A DNA stretch of 42,735 nt from Pseudomonadota bacterium (GCA_018819925.1 JAHJPG010000120.1:1-42735); one strand, 5' to 3'; positions 17,129 through 25,403 are shown, counted from the stretch's first letter. The notes: a model not told the origin generated them from the sequence alone. Numbers and translations: made by a program.

Positions 17129-18367
17129 ATGAAACAGGTCCTTTTCCTAACCTATCTCTTCCCCCCGGCGGCCGGGGCCGGGGTGCACCGGCCCATGAGC
17201 TTCGTGCGCCACCTGCCCTCCTTCGGCTGGCAGCCCCAGGTGCTCACCGCCTGGCGGCCCTCTGCCATCGCCTTTGATCCAGCCCTGGTCTGGCGCATCC
17301 CTCCCGAGGTGGAGGTCACCCGCCTGCTGAACATAGAGCCCCGCCGAAAGGCGATGGCCGCCTCTCGAGTCTCCAGTAAACGCCTGCGCCACTTGCTGGC
17401 CAAACTATTTATACCCGACCGACACGTATTGTGGCTGGCCACCGCCCTTCCCCAACTCATGGCCGTGGCCGGGCGCAGCCGGGCCCGCATCATAATGGCC
17501 AGCGCCCCACCCTTCACCACCTTCGTGCTGGGCTACCTGCTGGCCCAGCTCACCGGCCTGCCGCTGCTCTTGGATTTCCGCGACGTGTGGAGCGGCCTGT
17601 ACGCCAGCGGCTACGACCCGGCCCAGACCAGCCTGATCCGCAAACGAGTCGTCTTGGCGCTGGAGGGCAGGATGATTGAGCGGGCCAGCGCAGTAACCAC
17701 GGCCAGCTTCCTGCACGGCAAGGATCTGGCCCGCCTGCATGGCGGCCCCGGCGGCAAGTATTGCTGGATACCCAACGGGTTCGAGAAAGCCGACTTCGCC
17801 CCCGCGCCGCCCAGACCGTCACTGGCCGCCGGGGAAAAAATCACCCTGCTTTACACCGGCACTATCTTTGAAATGACCACCCTGAGCCACCTCTGGGCGG
17901 CCATGGCGCTCTTGTCCGAGCAGGAGCGCAGCCGCTTCAGGGTCAAGCTTATGGGCCAAGCCGCCTCGGGCGAGGTGCTGGATCCGGGCCTGCCCGGCCT
18001 GGAGGTGCGGGTGGAGGGCTATCAGCCCCATGCCCAGGTGGTGCGTGAGATGACCCAAGCCCCGGTGCTGCTGCTGACCCTGGAGCCCGTGCTAAACAGC
18101 CACCAGGTGATCCCCAGCAAGCTTTACGAGTACCTGGCCTCCCGGAGCCACATCCTGGCCCTGGTTCCCCCGGGAGAGGCCGCCATGATCGTGGAGCAAA
18201 ACCGGGCGGGCACCGTGGTGCCGCCCCAGGACCACCAGGCCATCGCCGACTTGTTGCGGGGCTGGACCCGGCAGCCGCCCAAACCCAACCCCGGCGACAT
18301 GCGCCACTTCAGCCGCCGGTCCCAAACCGCCTATCTGGCCAGGATTCTGGAGAGCCATGCCGCCTAA
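17129..18367 (+). CDS. Glycosyltransferase family 4 (WbuB-like)
   Basis: A 412-residue GT-B-fold protein. The N-terminal domain begins QVLFLTYLFPPAAGAGVHRPMSFVRHLP, the glycine-rich start seen in WbuB/GT4 proteins. It continues with SAPPFTTFVLGYLLA and LLLDFRDVWSG, and the C-terminal donor half has LLYTGTIFE and IPSKLYEYLASRSHILALVP. The classical EX7E is not clean here; SKLYEYLA is the usual equivalent in this branch. It should act on the same surface glycan as the GT4 directly upstream (three-base gap). Confidence 0.88.
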   Translation: MKQVLFLTYLFPPAAGAGVHRPMSFVRHLPSFGWQPQVLTAWRPSAIAFDPALVWRIPPEVEVTRLLNIEPRRKAMAASRVSSKRLRHLLAKLFIPDRHVLWLATALPQLMAVAGRSRARIIMASAPPFTTFVLGYLLAQLTGLPLLLDFRDVWSGLYASGYDPAQTSLIRKRVVLALEGRMIERASAVTTASFLHGKDLARLHGGPGGKYCWIPNGFEKADFAPAPPRPSLAAGEKITLLYTGTIFEMTTLSHLWAAMALLSEQERSRFRVKLMGQAASGEVLDPGLPGLEVRVEGYQPHAQVVREMTQAPVLLLTLEPVLNSHQVIPSKLYEYLASRSHILALVPPGEAAMIVEQNRAGTVVPPQDHQAIADLLRGWTRQPPKPNPGDMRHFSRRSQTAYLARILESHAA

Positions 18368-18396
18368 AGTTACCGTTTCACGTGGGAGGATAAATT

Positions 18397-19302
18397 ATGA
18401 AACTTTACTATTATAAGGACGATGTTGGCAATTTTGGAGATGATATCAATCCATGGTTGTGGGATCGCCTGCTCCCTGGCTTCTTTGATGACGATAGCAG
18501 TTCATTATTTGTTGGCATTGGTTCTTTGCTGAATCACCGAATCCCCGCTGAAGCTAGCAAGATTATTTTTTCCTCTGGGTATGGCTATGGTGAACTACCA
18601 ATCATAGATAAAAGCTGGAAGTTTTATTGTGTGCGTGGTCCACTTACAGCGAAAGCACTGGGCCTTCCAAAAAATTGCGCTGTTACTGACGGTGCCACGC
18701 TTATTCGTTCCGTTATCACTAATCAAAAGGAAAGTGTCTATCCTGTATCTTACATGCCCCACTGCGCTAGCGCCCTGAACGCTGACTGGGAGAATATTTG
18801 CCGTGAATTAAGTCTTCACTATATTGATCCTTCAGAATCGGTCGGGTCGACCATAGACGCCATACTGAAATCTGATTTGCTTATTACTGAGGCATTACAT
18901 GGAGCGGTGGTTGCTGACGCACTTCGGACGCCTTGGATTCCGGTGAAGTGCTATAATTACATTTTTGAATTTAAATGGCGTGATTGGCTAGAAACGCTGC
19001 AAATACCTTATGAGCCTTTGACCGTTCCGGAAATGTGGGATGCTGAACGTAATATGAGTATGAAAAGAAAACTCAAATTCGCACTAAAGCGCCGATTGAT
19101 GGCTGTTAGAATCTGGGATAACAGTTGGGAAAAGCCCTCACCGCCAAAGACTAATGCGTTTATACGCCAACAAGTTTTAGAGATTTTAAATAAATGCAAG
19201 AATGATAAAAAGTCATTTTTGAGCACAGACATTATAATAGAAAATCTCACCCAAGAACTCCTTTCAAGATTGGAGCGTTTCAAAAGAAATTTCTCCGTTT
19301 AG
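18397..19302 (+). CDS. Polysaccharide pyruvyl transferase family protein
   Basis: A 301-residue protein opening with KLYYYKDDVGNFGDDINPWLW, the N-terminal signature of pyruvyl-transferase-like enzymes (YYKxxxxNFGDDIN). FVGIGSLLN, FCVRGPLTA-type sequence (YCVRGPLTAKALGLP), DGATLI and TEALHGAVVADALRTPWIPV follow; all are typical of the PS_pyruv_trans superfamily. It would decorate a sugar with a pyruvate ketal, giving the polysaccharide negative charge. It has a good ribosome site (GGGAGGA). It is clearly AT-richer, with different codon use from the two GT4 genes before it, which suggests acquisition with the island to its right. Confidence 0.85.
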   Translation: MKLYYYKDDVGNFGDDINPWLWDRLLPGFFDDDSSSLFVGIGSLLNHRIPAEASKIIFSSGYGYGELPIIDKSWKFYCVRGPLTAKALGLPKNCAVTDGATLIRSVITNQKESVYPVSYMPHCASALNADWENICRELSLHYIDPSESVGSTIDAILKSDLLITEALHGAVVADALRTPWIPVKCYNYIFEFKWRDWLETLQIPYEPLTVPEMWDAERNMSMKRKLKFALKRRLMAVRIWDNSWEKPSPPKTNAFIRQQVLEILNKCKNDKKSFLSTDIIIENLTQELLSRLERFKRNFSV

Positions 19303-19460
19303 TTGGACGAACTCCTTCCCGGCCCCACTGAATCTACCCCAAAGTTTTATGGCTCATAGGCGGAATGCCTGGGTGGATTAGCAAGACCCTACCTCAGGTT
19401 TTCCTGCTTAATTCACGGCCAAAAGTGGGGGTAAATCTAGGCTGAAAATCAATCCAGACG

Positions 19461-20538
19461 ATTATGCATCGGCCTTAACGAGACACTCAGACGTCTGTGC
19501 GCAATTAATTAAGGCGTCGCGCACAACGACGAAGAGTCAGTTTTGTTATTCCTGGTTTTGATAAATTTTAGATTTGATGTATCTAATTGTTAAATACAGT
19601 AATTGTCTAATAATTTCAGCGGCGTGCTTTACAGTGTTAGCTTGTTTTAACATTTTTTGCATATATTTTAAAGATTCTTTGTATGCGCCAAACCATATTT
19701 TTCCCATGGACGCTTTCCTATAGGTTTCGAAAAGGTATGATTTCATATCTATTTCTTTTATCTCTTGTGAAGATATTTTCAATTGCCTCTCCATTACGCT
19801 AACCATGTCATCATCACTGGATTGAACCTGACTTAACCCTTTATGCCCGCGCATATATATTACAAGTGGGCGTTCTATTAAATAAATTCGGTGTTGTCGC
19901 GCAAATCTTATAAAAAAATCCAAATCTTCTGCGGTACTGAGAGACTCATCATACATACCTAATTCTATCATAGTGTCACGCAAAACCATTGATGTGGAGG
20001 GGACAAGACTAGGTGCTTTGAGGACATCTAGCAAGATCATACCATTACGAGGCAAGGCGTCTCGGCGCCTAATTCTGCTAATAAATTCCCATTCCCTGTT
20101 AATACATAGGTAGTCACAAATCACCATTTCAACACTTGGTTCACGTTGAAAAACATCCATTTGAACATTAATTTTGTCAGGTAACCAACAATCGTCACTA
20201 TCTAAAAATGCCAGATATTTACCTGAAGCTTTAGTTATCCCCAGATTTCTTGCGGAAGAGACACCACCATTTTTTTTGTATAAATATTTTACCTTATCAC
20301 CGAATCCACCAACAATCCGCCTAGTATTATCATTGGAGCCGTCATCAATTACAATTATTTCAATGGGTTCATAAGTTTGCAACAATACACTATTAATTGC
20401 ATTGCCAATCATTTTTTCTCTATTATATGTTGGTATTATAGCGCTGACAAGCTCCATTGCTTTCCCCGGCTAGTTGTTGTACTTACTAACAGCTACTAAC
20501 TAACTTGTTTAATATATAACTAGAGGCCGATGCATAAT
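19461..20538. repeat. 15-bp inverted repeats flanking the AT-rich GT2 gene
   Basis: The sequence ATTATGCATCGGCCT at 19,461-19,475 recurs as an exact reverse complement at 20,524-20,538. The two copies bracket just the GT2 gene in about 1.08 kb. The 243-bp stretch between the pyruvyl transferase and the GT2 gene (19,303-19,545) holds no gene I can support. Confidence 0.7.
19546..20457 (-). CDS. Glycosyltransferase family 2
   Basis: A 303-residue GT-A enzyme with textbook motifs: SAIIPTYNREKMIGNAINSVLLQTY, IIVIDDGSNDNT, NLGITKASGKYLAFLDSDDCWLPDKI (DxD) and the acceptor-side STAEDLDFFIRFAR. The C-terminal 80 residues are lysine-rich helices. It would add one sugar to a surface glycan. Its base composition is far more AT-rich than the window average, and it is the only gene between the two copies of a 15-bp inverted repeat, which suggests an acquired cassette. 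The ribosome site GGGGAAA lies just upstream of the ATG. It is convergent with the pyruvyl transferase. Confidence 0.92.
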   Translation of the reverse strand: MELVSAIIPTYNREKMIGNAINSVLLQTYEPIEIIVIDDGSNDNTRRIVGGFGDKVKYLYKKNGGVSSARNLGITKASGKYLAFLDSDDCWLPDKINVQMDVFQREPSVEMVICDYLCINREWEFISRIRRRDALPRNGMILLDVLKAPSLVPSTSMVLRDTMIELGMYDESLSTAEDLDFFIRFARQHRIYLIERPLVIYMRGHKGLSQVQSSDDDMVSVMERQLKISSQEIKEIDMKSYLFETYRKASMGKIWFGAYKESLKYMQKMLKQANTVKHAAEIIRQLLYLTIRYIKSKIYQNQE

Positions 20539-20597
20539 GATCTCCTTTGGCAAGCCCACCCACTAGTTCGGCCTATGGGTGTCGCTTTGAGGACCTT

Positions 20598-22421
20598 TTA
20601 GTCGATAAAAAGGCGATGCACCAACTCGATGCTCAACATCCGGTTGAGAATGTTCAGGTTGCGCATTTGGCCGAGGTCGTTGGCCAAAGCTCGTTGCACC
20701 TGGTTCGCATCGAATAAATTGCGTCTGGTGGCGCTCGGGTCGAGTAGTATTTCCTTGATAAACGGCTGGAAATTTTCGCGGTACCAAGTTTTCCATTTGC
20801 TGATGCGCTGGGTGGGGAAAGGCAGCAGGTCGGCCTTCATCCAGGGAGGCAACTTGGTGGAGTTGGCCACTAGGCTGAGATACCACAAACTATGATAAGA
20901 CCAGCCGACTATCGAATCCAATATCCCGTGCTTTCCGGCGAATTCCCCCCGGTTCGTAGGCATGGCGGAAAGTTTGGGGTCATGAAGCACTAGACAGTGC
21001 AACAGGGTGTCGCCTTGGCGCAGCACCCCAGGCATCCTGAACATCATATCGACCATTTCATTGTCAAGGTAGGGCGACATGGTCCAAGTTTTGTATCTCT
21101 CTGCAAGTTGGTTACCGGCCCATACGCTACGGCACTCATCCAGGCGGCGCATAAGGTGTTCCTGATAAGGCAGCGTTTTATCGCCAAACCAGCCGTTGGG
21201 GCGAGGGTCTATGGTTTGCTTCTGGATAAAACCGCGCAACTCCGGATTGATCATAGCTAAGTCGTGATTTCCCAACACGCCTTCTGCTCCACGGACGAAT
21301 TCAGAGCCGAATTTGCCGGTGACGGTTGAGCTGGTGGGGCGGTCTACCGAGTCCAGGATAAACAAACTGATGGCGTTTTGAACGGAACCGAATCCATCGG
21401 TGAGGTATATGGCGTCAAAGGCCAGGGAGGGGAAATTGTCCAGGAAAGCTTGATCCATTTGGATGAATTGGTGGTCACACCCCAAGTGGACAGCGATTTT
21501 ATTGGCCAGGTAGTGGTCTATCGATTTTCGATCGCAGCCGTAAGTAACGCAACGGGTGCCCCTCTTGGCTTCGTCGTTTATATAGGAGGCGATAATCCGG
21601 GTGTCCCAACCTCCGCTTAAAAAGAAGTTTTTTCCTCCGCTGCTCTCGAAATAGCGGGGAACCAACCCGGTCATTAATTGGGTGACTGCACGGACGGCTT
21701 GGTCCACTTCGATGATTGGCCCCTTGTCCCCCAATGAATCGAAATTGAAATACGTTTTATTGTTTCCGCCGCCCGAGTCAAAGCTCCAAAGAGTGGCGGG
21801 CGGTACCCGGAATATGTTTTCAAAAAGGCTTCGATTTTCCAGAACCCCGCCATAGACCCAGTAGTCGGAAATTCCCTTCATGTCCAAGCTGGCCGGCGCT
21901 ATGTTCATGTGGAACAGCATGTGGATGTCCGACGTCAAAAACAAACCATTATTATTTTTGTAGATATACAGGGGGTACATGCCAAAGCGGTCGATGCCCA
22001 CCAGGACTTTGTGCTGACGCTTGTCTATTACGATTACGGCAAACCATCCATTAAGATACTTAAGATAATTTTCGCCAAAATGAGCGTATAGACTTAGCAG
22101 TAATTGTGCATCACCACCTTCTCCTACTCCTCGGCAATCCGCAGGCAATAAAGCTATAAGTTCGTCTTGATTGGTCAGGTAGCCATCCATTAAGATGGTT
22201 ATATTACCATCTTCGGAACGGCAGCTTGCGCTAGCTTTTAAATTATCATGGCTTGCCATTAAGCAAGTAATGACTGGTGGGAAAACTTCAGATTCTTTGT
22301 CGATCCAGGCCGGTCGTGTAAAATCAACCCAAGCGCTAACTATTTTGTGGTATTTATCCAGTAACTCATTAGCACCGTTGTTTAGATGCGCGAAGAATAA
22401 GCGAGAAATCGGCTCTCTCAT
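20598..22421 (-). CDS. Asparagine-synthase-like protein lacking the glutaminase cysteine
   Basis: A 607-residue two-domain protein. The N-terminal part (about residues 60-220) matches an Ntn/GATase-type fold, with MDGYLTNQDEL and LLLSLYAHFGENYLKYLNGWFAVIVID. The C-terminal part is an AsnB-like adenylating domain with PP-loop LSGGWDTR (about residues 268-275). Classical AsnB needs a Cys directly after the initiator Met for glutamine hydrolysis; here the protein starts MREPISRL, so glutamine-dependent chemistry is unlikely, and the PP-loop Ser is Thr. Such proteins in polysaccharide clusters probably amidate sugar acids or carrier groups with another amine source; this is inference. The start at 22,421 is chosen because AGGGTGA lies five bases upstream; a GTG at 22,430 is inside that site. 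Confidence 0.85.
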   Translation of the reverse strand: MREPISRLFFAHLNNGANELLDKYHKIVSAWVDFTRPAWIDKESEVFPPVITCLMASHDNLKASASCRSEDGNITILMDGYLTNQDELIALLPADCRGVGEGGDAQLLLSLYAHFGENYLKYLNGWFAVIVIDKRQHKVLVGIDRFGMYPLYIYKNNNGLFLTSDIHMLFHMNIAPASLDMKGISDYWVYGGVLENRSLFENIFRVPPATLWSFDSGGGNNKTYFNFDSLGDKGPIIEVDQAVRAVTQLMTGLVPRYFESSGGKNFFLSGGWDTRIIASYINDEAKRGTRCVTYGCDRKSIDHYLANKIAVHLGCDHQFIQMDQAFLDNFPSLAFDAIYLTDGFGSVQNAISLFILDSVDRPTSSTVTGKFGSEFVRGAEGVLGNHDLAMINPELRGFIQKQTIDPRPNGWFGDKTLPYQEHLMRRLDECRSVWAGNQLAERYKTWTMSPYLDNEMVDMMFRMPGVLRQGDTLLHCLVLHDPKLSAMPTNRGEFAGKHGILDSIVGWSYHSLWYLSLVANSTKLPPWMKADLLPFPTQRISKWKTWYRENFQPFIKEILLDPSATRRNLFDANQVQRALANDLGQMRNLNILNRMLSIELVHRLFID

Positions 22422-22438
22422 AGTGTTCACCCTAACAG

Positions 22439-22454
22439 GCTGTTTAAAAACAGC
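22439..22454. repeat. 7-bp inverted repeat upstream of AsnB-like gene
   Basis: GCTGTTT and AAACAGC are separated by AA. The hairpin lies just upstream of the AsnB-like start, in its leader. It could be an operator or the residue of an element end. No T-run follows on either strand. Confidence 0.4.
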
Positions 22455-22544
22455 GTCTTGATAGTTGATTGACGTTTTTCAGGTTCATTATATCTCAATT
22501 ATCGGTTTTACCCGGCCGATCTGGTGACCAGGCAAAAGGAGCGG

Positions 22545-22572
22545 TGAACCGCCCCGATTTTTCCGGAGGCTC
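22545..22572. repeat. Putative IS3-type terminal inverted repeat (one end)
   Basis: The stretch starting TGAACCGCCCCGATTTTTCC resembles the terminal repeats of IS3-family elements and lies directly beyond the transposase C-terminus. The opposite end is not found, consistent with a truncated element. Confidence 0.45.
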
Positions 22573-22574
22573 TT

Positions 22575-23241
22575 TCATCTGAGTCCGGCCACCATGGCCG
22601 GAGTTTCCTGACTCTGATAGTATGCCATCTCGAGTTCTACGGATGGAATGTTTCCTATGGGCTTTAGCAGCCGCCGGTTGTTAAACCAGTCCACCCATTC
22701 CAGGGTGGCGAATTCTACGTCTTCAAGATGGCGCCAGGAGCCGCGCCGGCGGATCACCTCCGTCTTATACGGAGGGCTCTATGCCCGCTTCGGCCAAGCG
22801 CTCCGTGTAGCAGATCGAGACATACCGCACACCACTGTCGCTGTGGTGCACCAAGTAGTCGGTGCCCGGACGAGCCCAGAGCGCCTGCTCCAGCGCGTCT
22901 AGGGCCAGGCCGGTCCGTAGCGGGCCCGAAGCCCGCCAGCCCACGATCATGCATGCAAACACGTCGATGACCAAGGCAACGAATACAAACCCGCGCCATG
23001 TGGCCCCGTAAGTCAGGTCCGCCACACAAGGCTCGTTGGGCCGGCTCGCGGTGAAATTGCGCTTCACTAGGTTGGCTGGCCGGGCGGCGCCGTCGTCCGC
23101 CACGGTGGTTTTGTACTTTTTGCCCCGGACGGCTCCCTGCAGCCCCATGGCCCGCATCGGGTGCTCCACGGTGCGCCTGGGCCCACCCCGATCTCCTCGC
23201 GGTTCAATTGCCGCCAATCGCTCCACTTTTAGACCACCATT
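22575..23241 (-). pseudogene. IS3-family OrfB transposase remnant
   Basis: On the minus strand this encodes the rve/DDE part of an IS3-type transposase: MRAMGLQGAVRGKK, CVADLTYGATWRGFVFVALVIDVF (first Asp) and DYLVHHSDSGVRYVSICYTERLAEAGIEPS (second Asp). The segment that should follow EPS and carries the catalytic Glu (GDSYDNALAE-type) is deleted; sequence resumes in another frame at YKTEVIRRRGSWRHLEDVEFATL and ends normally (WVDWFNNRRLLKPIGNIPSVELE). Another frameshift lies near 23,200, where WRQLNREEIGV is read in a second frame. The element cannot transpose by itself. It borders the AT-rich island and may have taken part in its acquisition. Confidence 0.88.
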
Positions 23242-23328
23242 CACAGCCAGGTACTCAATGCGGGACTGCTCGTTGAAGAACCGTTGTTGGAAGCTGATCA
23301 AGGACGATCCCTTATGACTCTTACCCAC
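23242..23328 (-). pseudogene. IS1595-like transposase N-terminal fragment fused to IS3 remnant
   Basis: The first 29 codons of the 187-codon minus-strand frame (start ATG 23,326-23,328) read MGKSHKGSSLISFQQRFFNE, followed by QSRIEYLAV. This looks like the beginning of IS1595-family transposases (GKSxKGISLxxFQxxF-TE--C-EYL). After that the frame runs straight into IS3 OrfB sequence. The likely reading is an insertion or deletion that joined two dead elements. Homology was judged by eye and is moderate. Confidence 0.5.
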
Positions 23329-23451
23329 GACACACCTCAGGAAACATTATTAACTATACATTAATATGCTATACTTTTTTGGCGTATCCTTATGGCATAT
23401 CCATGGCTTAATGAGATAGACTTCATAAGTTAATCAAAATTTAATAGGTCA

Positions 23452-24591
23452 ATGTTTGGATCGGCATTGAAAAACTCAAAAATCATCACAGTGCTCCAAG
23501 TGTTGGAGAGCCTCGGTATCGGCGGGATGGAACGAGTGACTGTGAATCTGGCCCTGCGAAAGGGGCAAGAAGGCTTCCGTTGCGGCTTGGCTGCGTTGGT
23601 CGAGGGAGGGGGCTTGGAAGAGGAGGTGCGCTCCGCCGGAGTGCCCCTGACCATTATTCATAAAGAAAAACGGTTTGATTGGCGGGCAGTGCGCCGCTTG
23701 GCAGCCGAAGTGGATCGGCTTGGAGCAGATGTTATTCATGCTCACAACACACTGGGTATGCTTTATTCGATAATGGCAGGGAGGCTCACCCGGACACCTG
23801 TGATAACGACTCTGCATGGATCAAGTTTTCAAATGCCGGTTCGCCATCGGCGGCTGAGGCGCTGGATGTCCAGCCAGTGCCGAAATATTGTGTGCGTGAG
23901 TTCCTCGGCCTACAATGCCGCCAGGATGCAGGATCGCATACCGGAACACAGGTTGCGTCTGATTTATAATGGGATATCTCTGGCTAAACCTGATGCGCAA
24001 TCCGCGGCATCCAAGGGCCTGAGGGAAGAATTGCATCTAAACCAGCGGGGCGGCCTATTCATCAGCGTGGGTCGTCTCTCTGCAGAGAAGGACTTACCCA
24101 CCATGATTCGGGCCATGGCCCTATTGCCGGCCAAGGGAGCGCGGGCCCACCTGGCGATAGCCGGAGACGGGCCGGAGAGGATTCCGCTCCAAGAGTTTGT
24201 GCTCTCCCAAGGTCAAGGCGAGCACATAACTATTTTGGGTTCTAGGATGGATGTTCCCGCATTGCTGGCCTCGGCCGATGTGTTCATACAGAGTTCCCTG
24301 ACCGAAGGCACCTCGATCGCCATATTGGAAGCGATGGCCGCCGGCCTGCCCGTCGCGGCAACCGCAGTGGGGGGTAATGTCGAGGTGGTGGTGCCGGAAG
24401 AAACCGGCCTGCTGGTGCCGCCCAGCGACCCTTCGGCCCTGGCCGGAGCCATGAGCGCGCTGTTGGACAACCCCGGGCGCTGCCGGGCCCTGGGAGAGGC
24501 GGGAGCCAGAAGGGTGGCCCAGCACTTTTCCCTGGAGGCCATGGCCGGGGCCTACGCCCTGCTGTACCGCGAAGCTCTAGGCCTTGGTTAG
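23452..24591 (+). CDS. Glycosyltransferase family 4
   Basis: A 379-residue GT-B enzyme. Its N-terminal domain contains VLQVLESLGIGGMERVTVNLA, the glycine-rich loop of GT4 proteins, and VIHAHNTLGMLYSIMAGRLTRTPVITTLHG. The donor domain starts FISVGRLSAEKDLPTMIRAM and shows the retaining motif EGTSIAILE (EX7E), then AAGLPVAATAVGGNVEVV and GLLVPPSDP. A weak promoter-like TATACT (23,370-23,375) lies in the AT-rich gap upstream, which would make this gene the first of its own unit after the IS remnant. Its stop overlaps the convergent radical-SAM remnant by 15 bases. Confidence 0.92.
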   Translation: MFGSALKNSKIITVLQVLESLGIGGMERVTVNLALRKGQEGFRCGLAALVEGGGLEEEVRSAGVPLTIIHKEKRFDWRAVRRLAAEVDRLGADVIHAHNTLGMLYSIMAGRLTRTPVITTLHGSSFQMPVRHRRLRRWMSSQCRNIVCVSSSAYNAARMQDRIPEHRLRLIYNGISLAKPDAQSAASKGLREELHLNQRGGLFISVGRLSAEKDLPTMIRAMALLPAKGARAHLAIAGDGPERIPLQEFVLSQGQGEHITILGSRMDVPALLASADVFIQSSLTEGTSIAILEAMAAGLPVAATAVGGNVEVVVPEETGLLVPPSDPSALAGAMSALLDNPGRCRALGEAGARRVAQHFSLEAMAGAYALLYREALGLG

Positions 24592-25029
24592 GCGGCCGCC
24601 AAGGAGCACTTTGAGGTTGCGCCAAATGCGGTCGCCGTGGCGCAGGTTGATCTTACCGTTTTTAAGCAGATAGAAGCTCTTCAGCGGCATTCCTTTGCGC
24701 AGCTTGGCCTTGATCTGCGACTCGCAGACCCCGGGCAGCAGCATGTTCTGGGACCAGACGTCCTCTATGGTCTTGTCGGGCACCAGGCTGTGGCGCTGGG
24801 CCAGCCGGGCGGTCCACAGGGCGAAGGAAATGCCGTAGATGTCCGGCTTGAACTCGGCGATGGCCGCGATGTGGTCGTCCAGGGAGGCCTGGCCTTCCAA
24901 ATAGCGCACCTCCATCTCACCCTGGTAATGCCGCCGCAAATAGCTGACCAGGTAGAGGATGCCGACGTTGGGATAGCTGAGGTCGTAGTACTGCTCTTTG
25001 CGGGGAGGATCGGCCAGGAGGATGCGCAT
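24577..25029 (-). pseudogene. B12-binding radical SAM protein remnant without radical SAM core
   Basis: The frame starts MRILLADPPRKEQYYDLSYPN and runs through GILYLVSYLRRHY to FKPDIYGISF, the cobalamin-binding N-domain of B12-binding radical SAM enzymes. It should then continue for some 300 residues with the CxxxCxxC cluster, but it switches at about residue 80 to a tail (DKTIEDVWSQNMLLPGVCESQIKAKLRKGMPLKSFYLLKNGKINLRHGDR) that looks like the C-terminal end of the same type of protein. The whole catalytic core is missing in frame, so no radical chemistry is possible. An ATG at 25,044 is also in frame, but it lies inside the terminal repeat of the adjacent mobile element. This is most likely a deletion relic, though a stable short protein cannot be excluded. 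Confidence 0.7.
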
Positions 25030-25034
25030 GGCCT

Positions 25035-25295
25035 TAGCCCGCATATTTCATGAAGGCCGTGCGTCCGGCTGCGCCAGCCACCGGCACCTCGTGTTGTTGG
25101 CTGCGCCCGGTCCTCGACGTAGCCCTGGCTACGCCAGCGGCCCTCGCTTACCAGACGCCTTACCTGCCGGCGGCTGGCTGTGCCGGTTGCGCGTGCAAAC
25201 TGCACCCCGATAAGACCAACACTTTTTTCATAAGGACCGCATAAATACTAATTCGCTGTTTTTTGCCGCACAGCCTTCATGAAATATCCGGGCTA
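25035..25295. mobile_element. MITE-like element, 261 bp with 29-bp terminal inverted repeats
   Basis: The left end (25,035-25,063, starting TAGCCCGCATATTTCATGAA) and the right end (25,267-25,295) are reverse complements with 27 of 29 positions identical. The interior has no coding frame I can support, as expected for a non-autonomous element that needs a transposase from elsewhere. The left end touches the 5' end of the radical-SAM remnant and the right end carries the stop codon of a possible small membrane protein. The middle part (25,064-25,190) is related to the repeat at 31,260. Confidence 0.75.
25064..25190 (-). repeat. Dispersed repeat core, copy A (inside the MITE-like element)
   Basis: Read on the minus strand this core begins CGGCACAGCCA and contains GGTAAGCGAGGGCCGCTGGC, then a GTAGC/GCTAC hairpin and CTACGTCGAGG. 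It aligns over about 125 bases with the plus-strand stretch 31,261-31,392, at roughly three-quarters identity by eye. Confidence 0.75.
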
Positions 25296-25403
25296 GCTCC
25301 GGGCCCTGGCAAGGGTGACCACGGCCACCAAGACCAATGACACGCCCAGGCTCAGGGCCAGGATGATGTTGCTGGCCGCCAAGGCCAGAAGGCGGTGGAG
25401 CAA
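25293..25403 (-). CDS. Possible 36-residue single-span membrane protein
   Basis: On the minus strand a TTG start (25,401-25,403) lies six bases after GGGAGG and opens a short frame that ends at TAG (25,293-25,295). The product starts MLHRLLALAASNIILALSLG, continues VSLVLVAVVTLARARS, and is almost entirely one hydrophobic helix with a basic tail. The good ribosome site and the clean helix favour a real gene; the small size, rare start and lack of any known family argue caution. Its stop codon is formed by the outermost bases of the MITE-like element, so the original C-terminus may have been longer. Confidence 0.4.
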   Translation of the reverse strand: MLHRLLALAASNIILALSLGVSLVLVAVVTLARARS

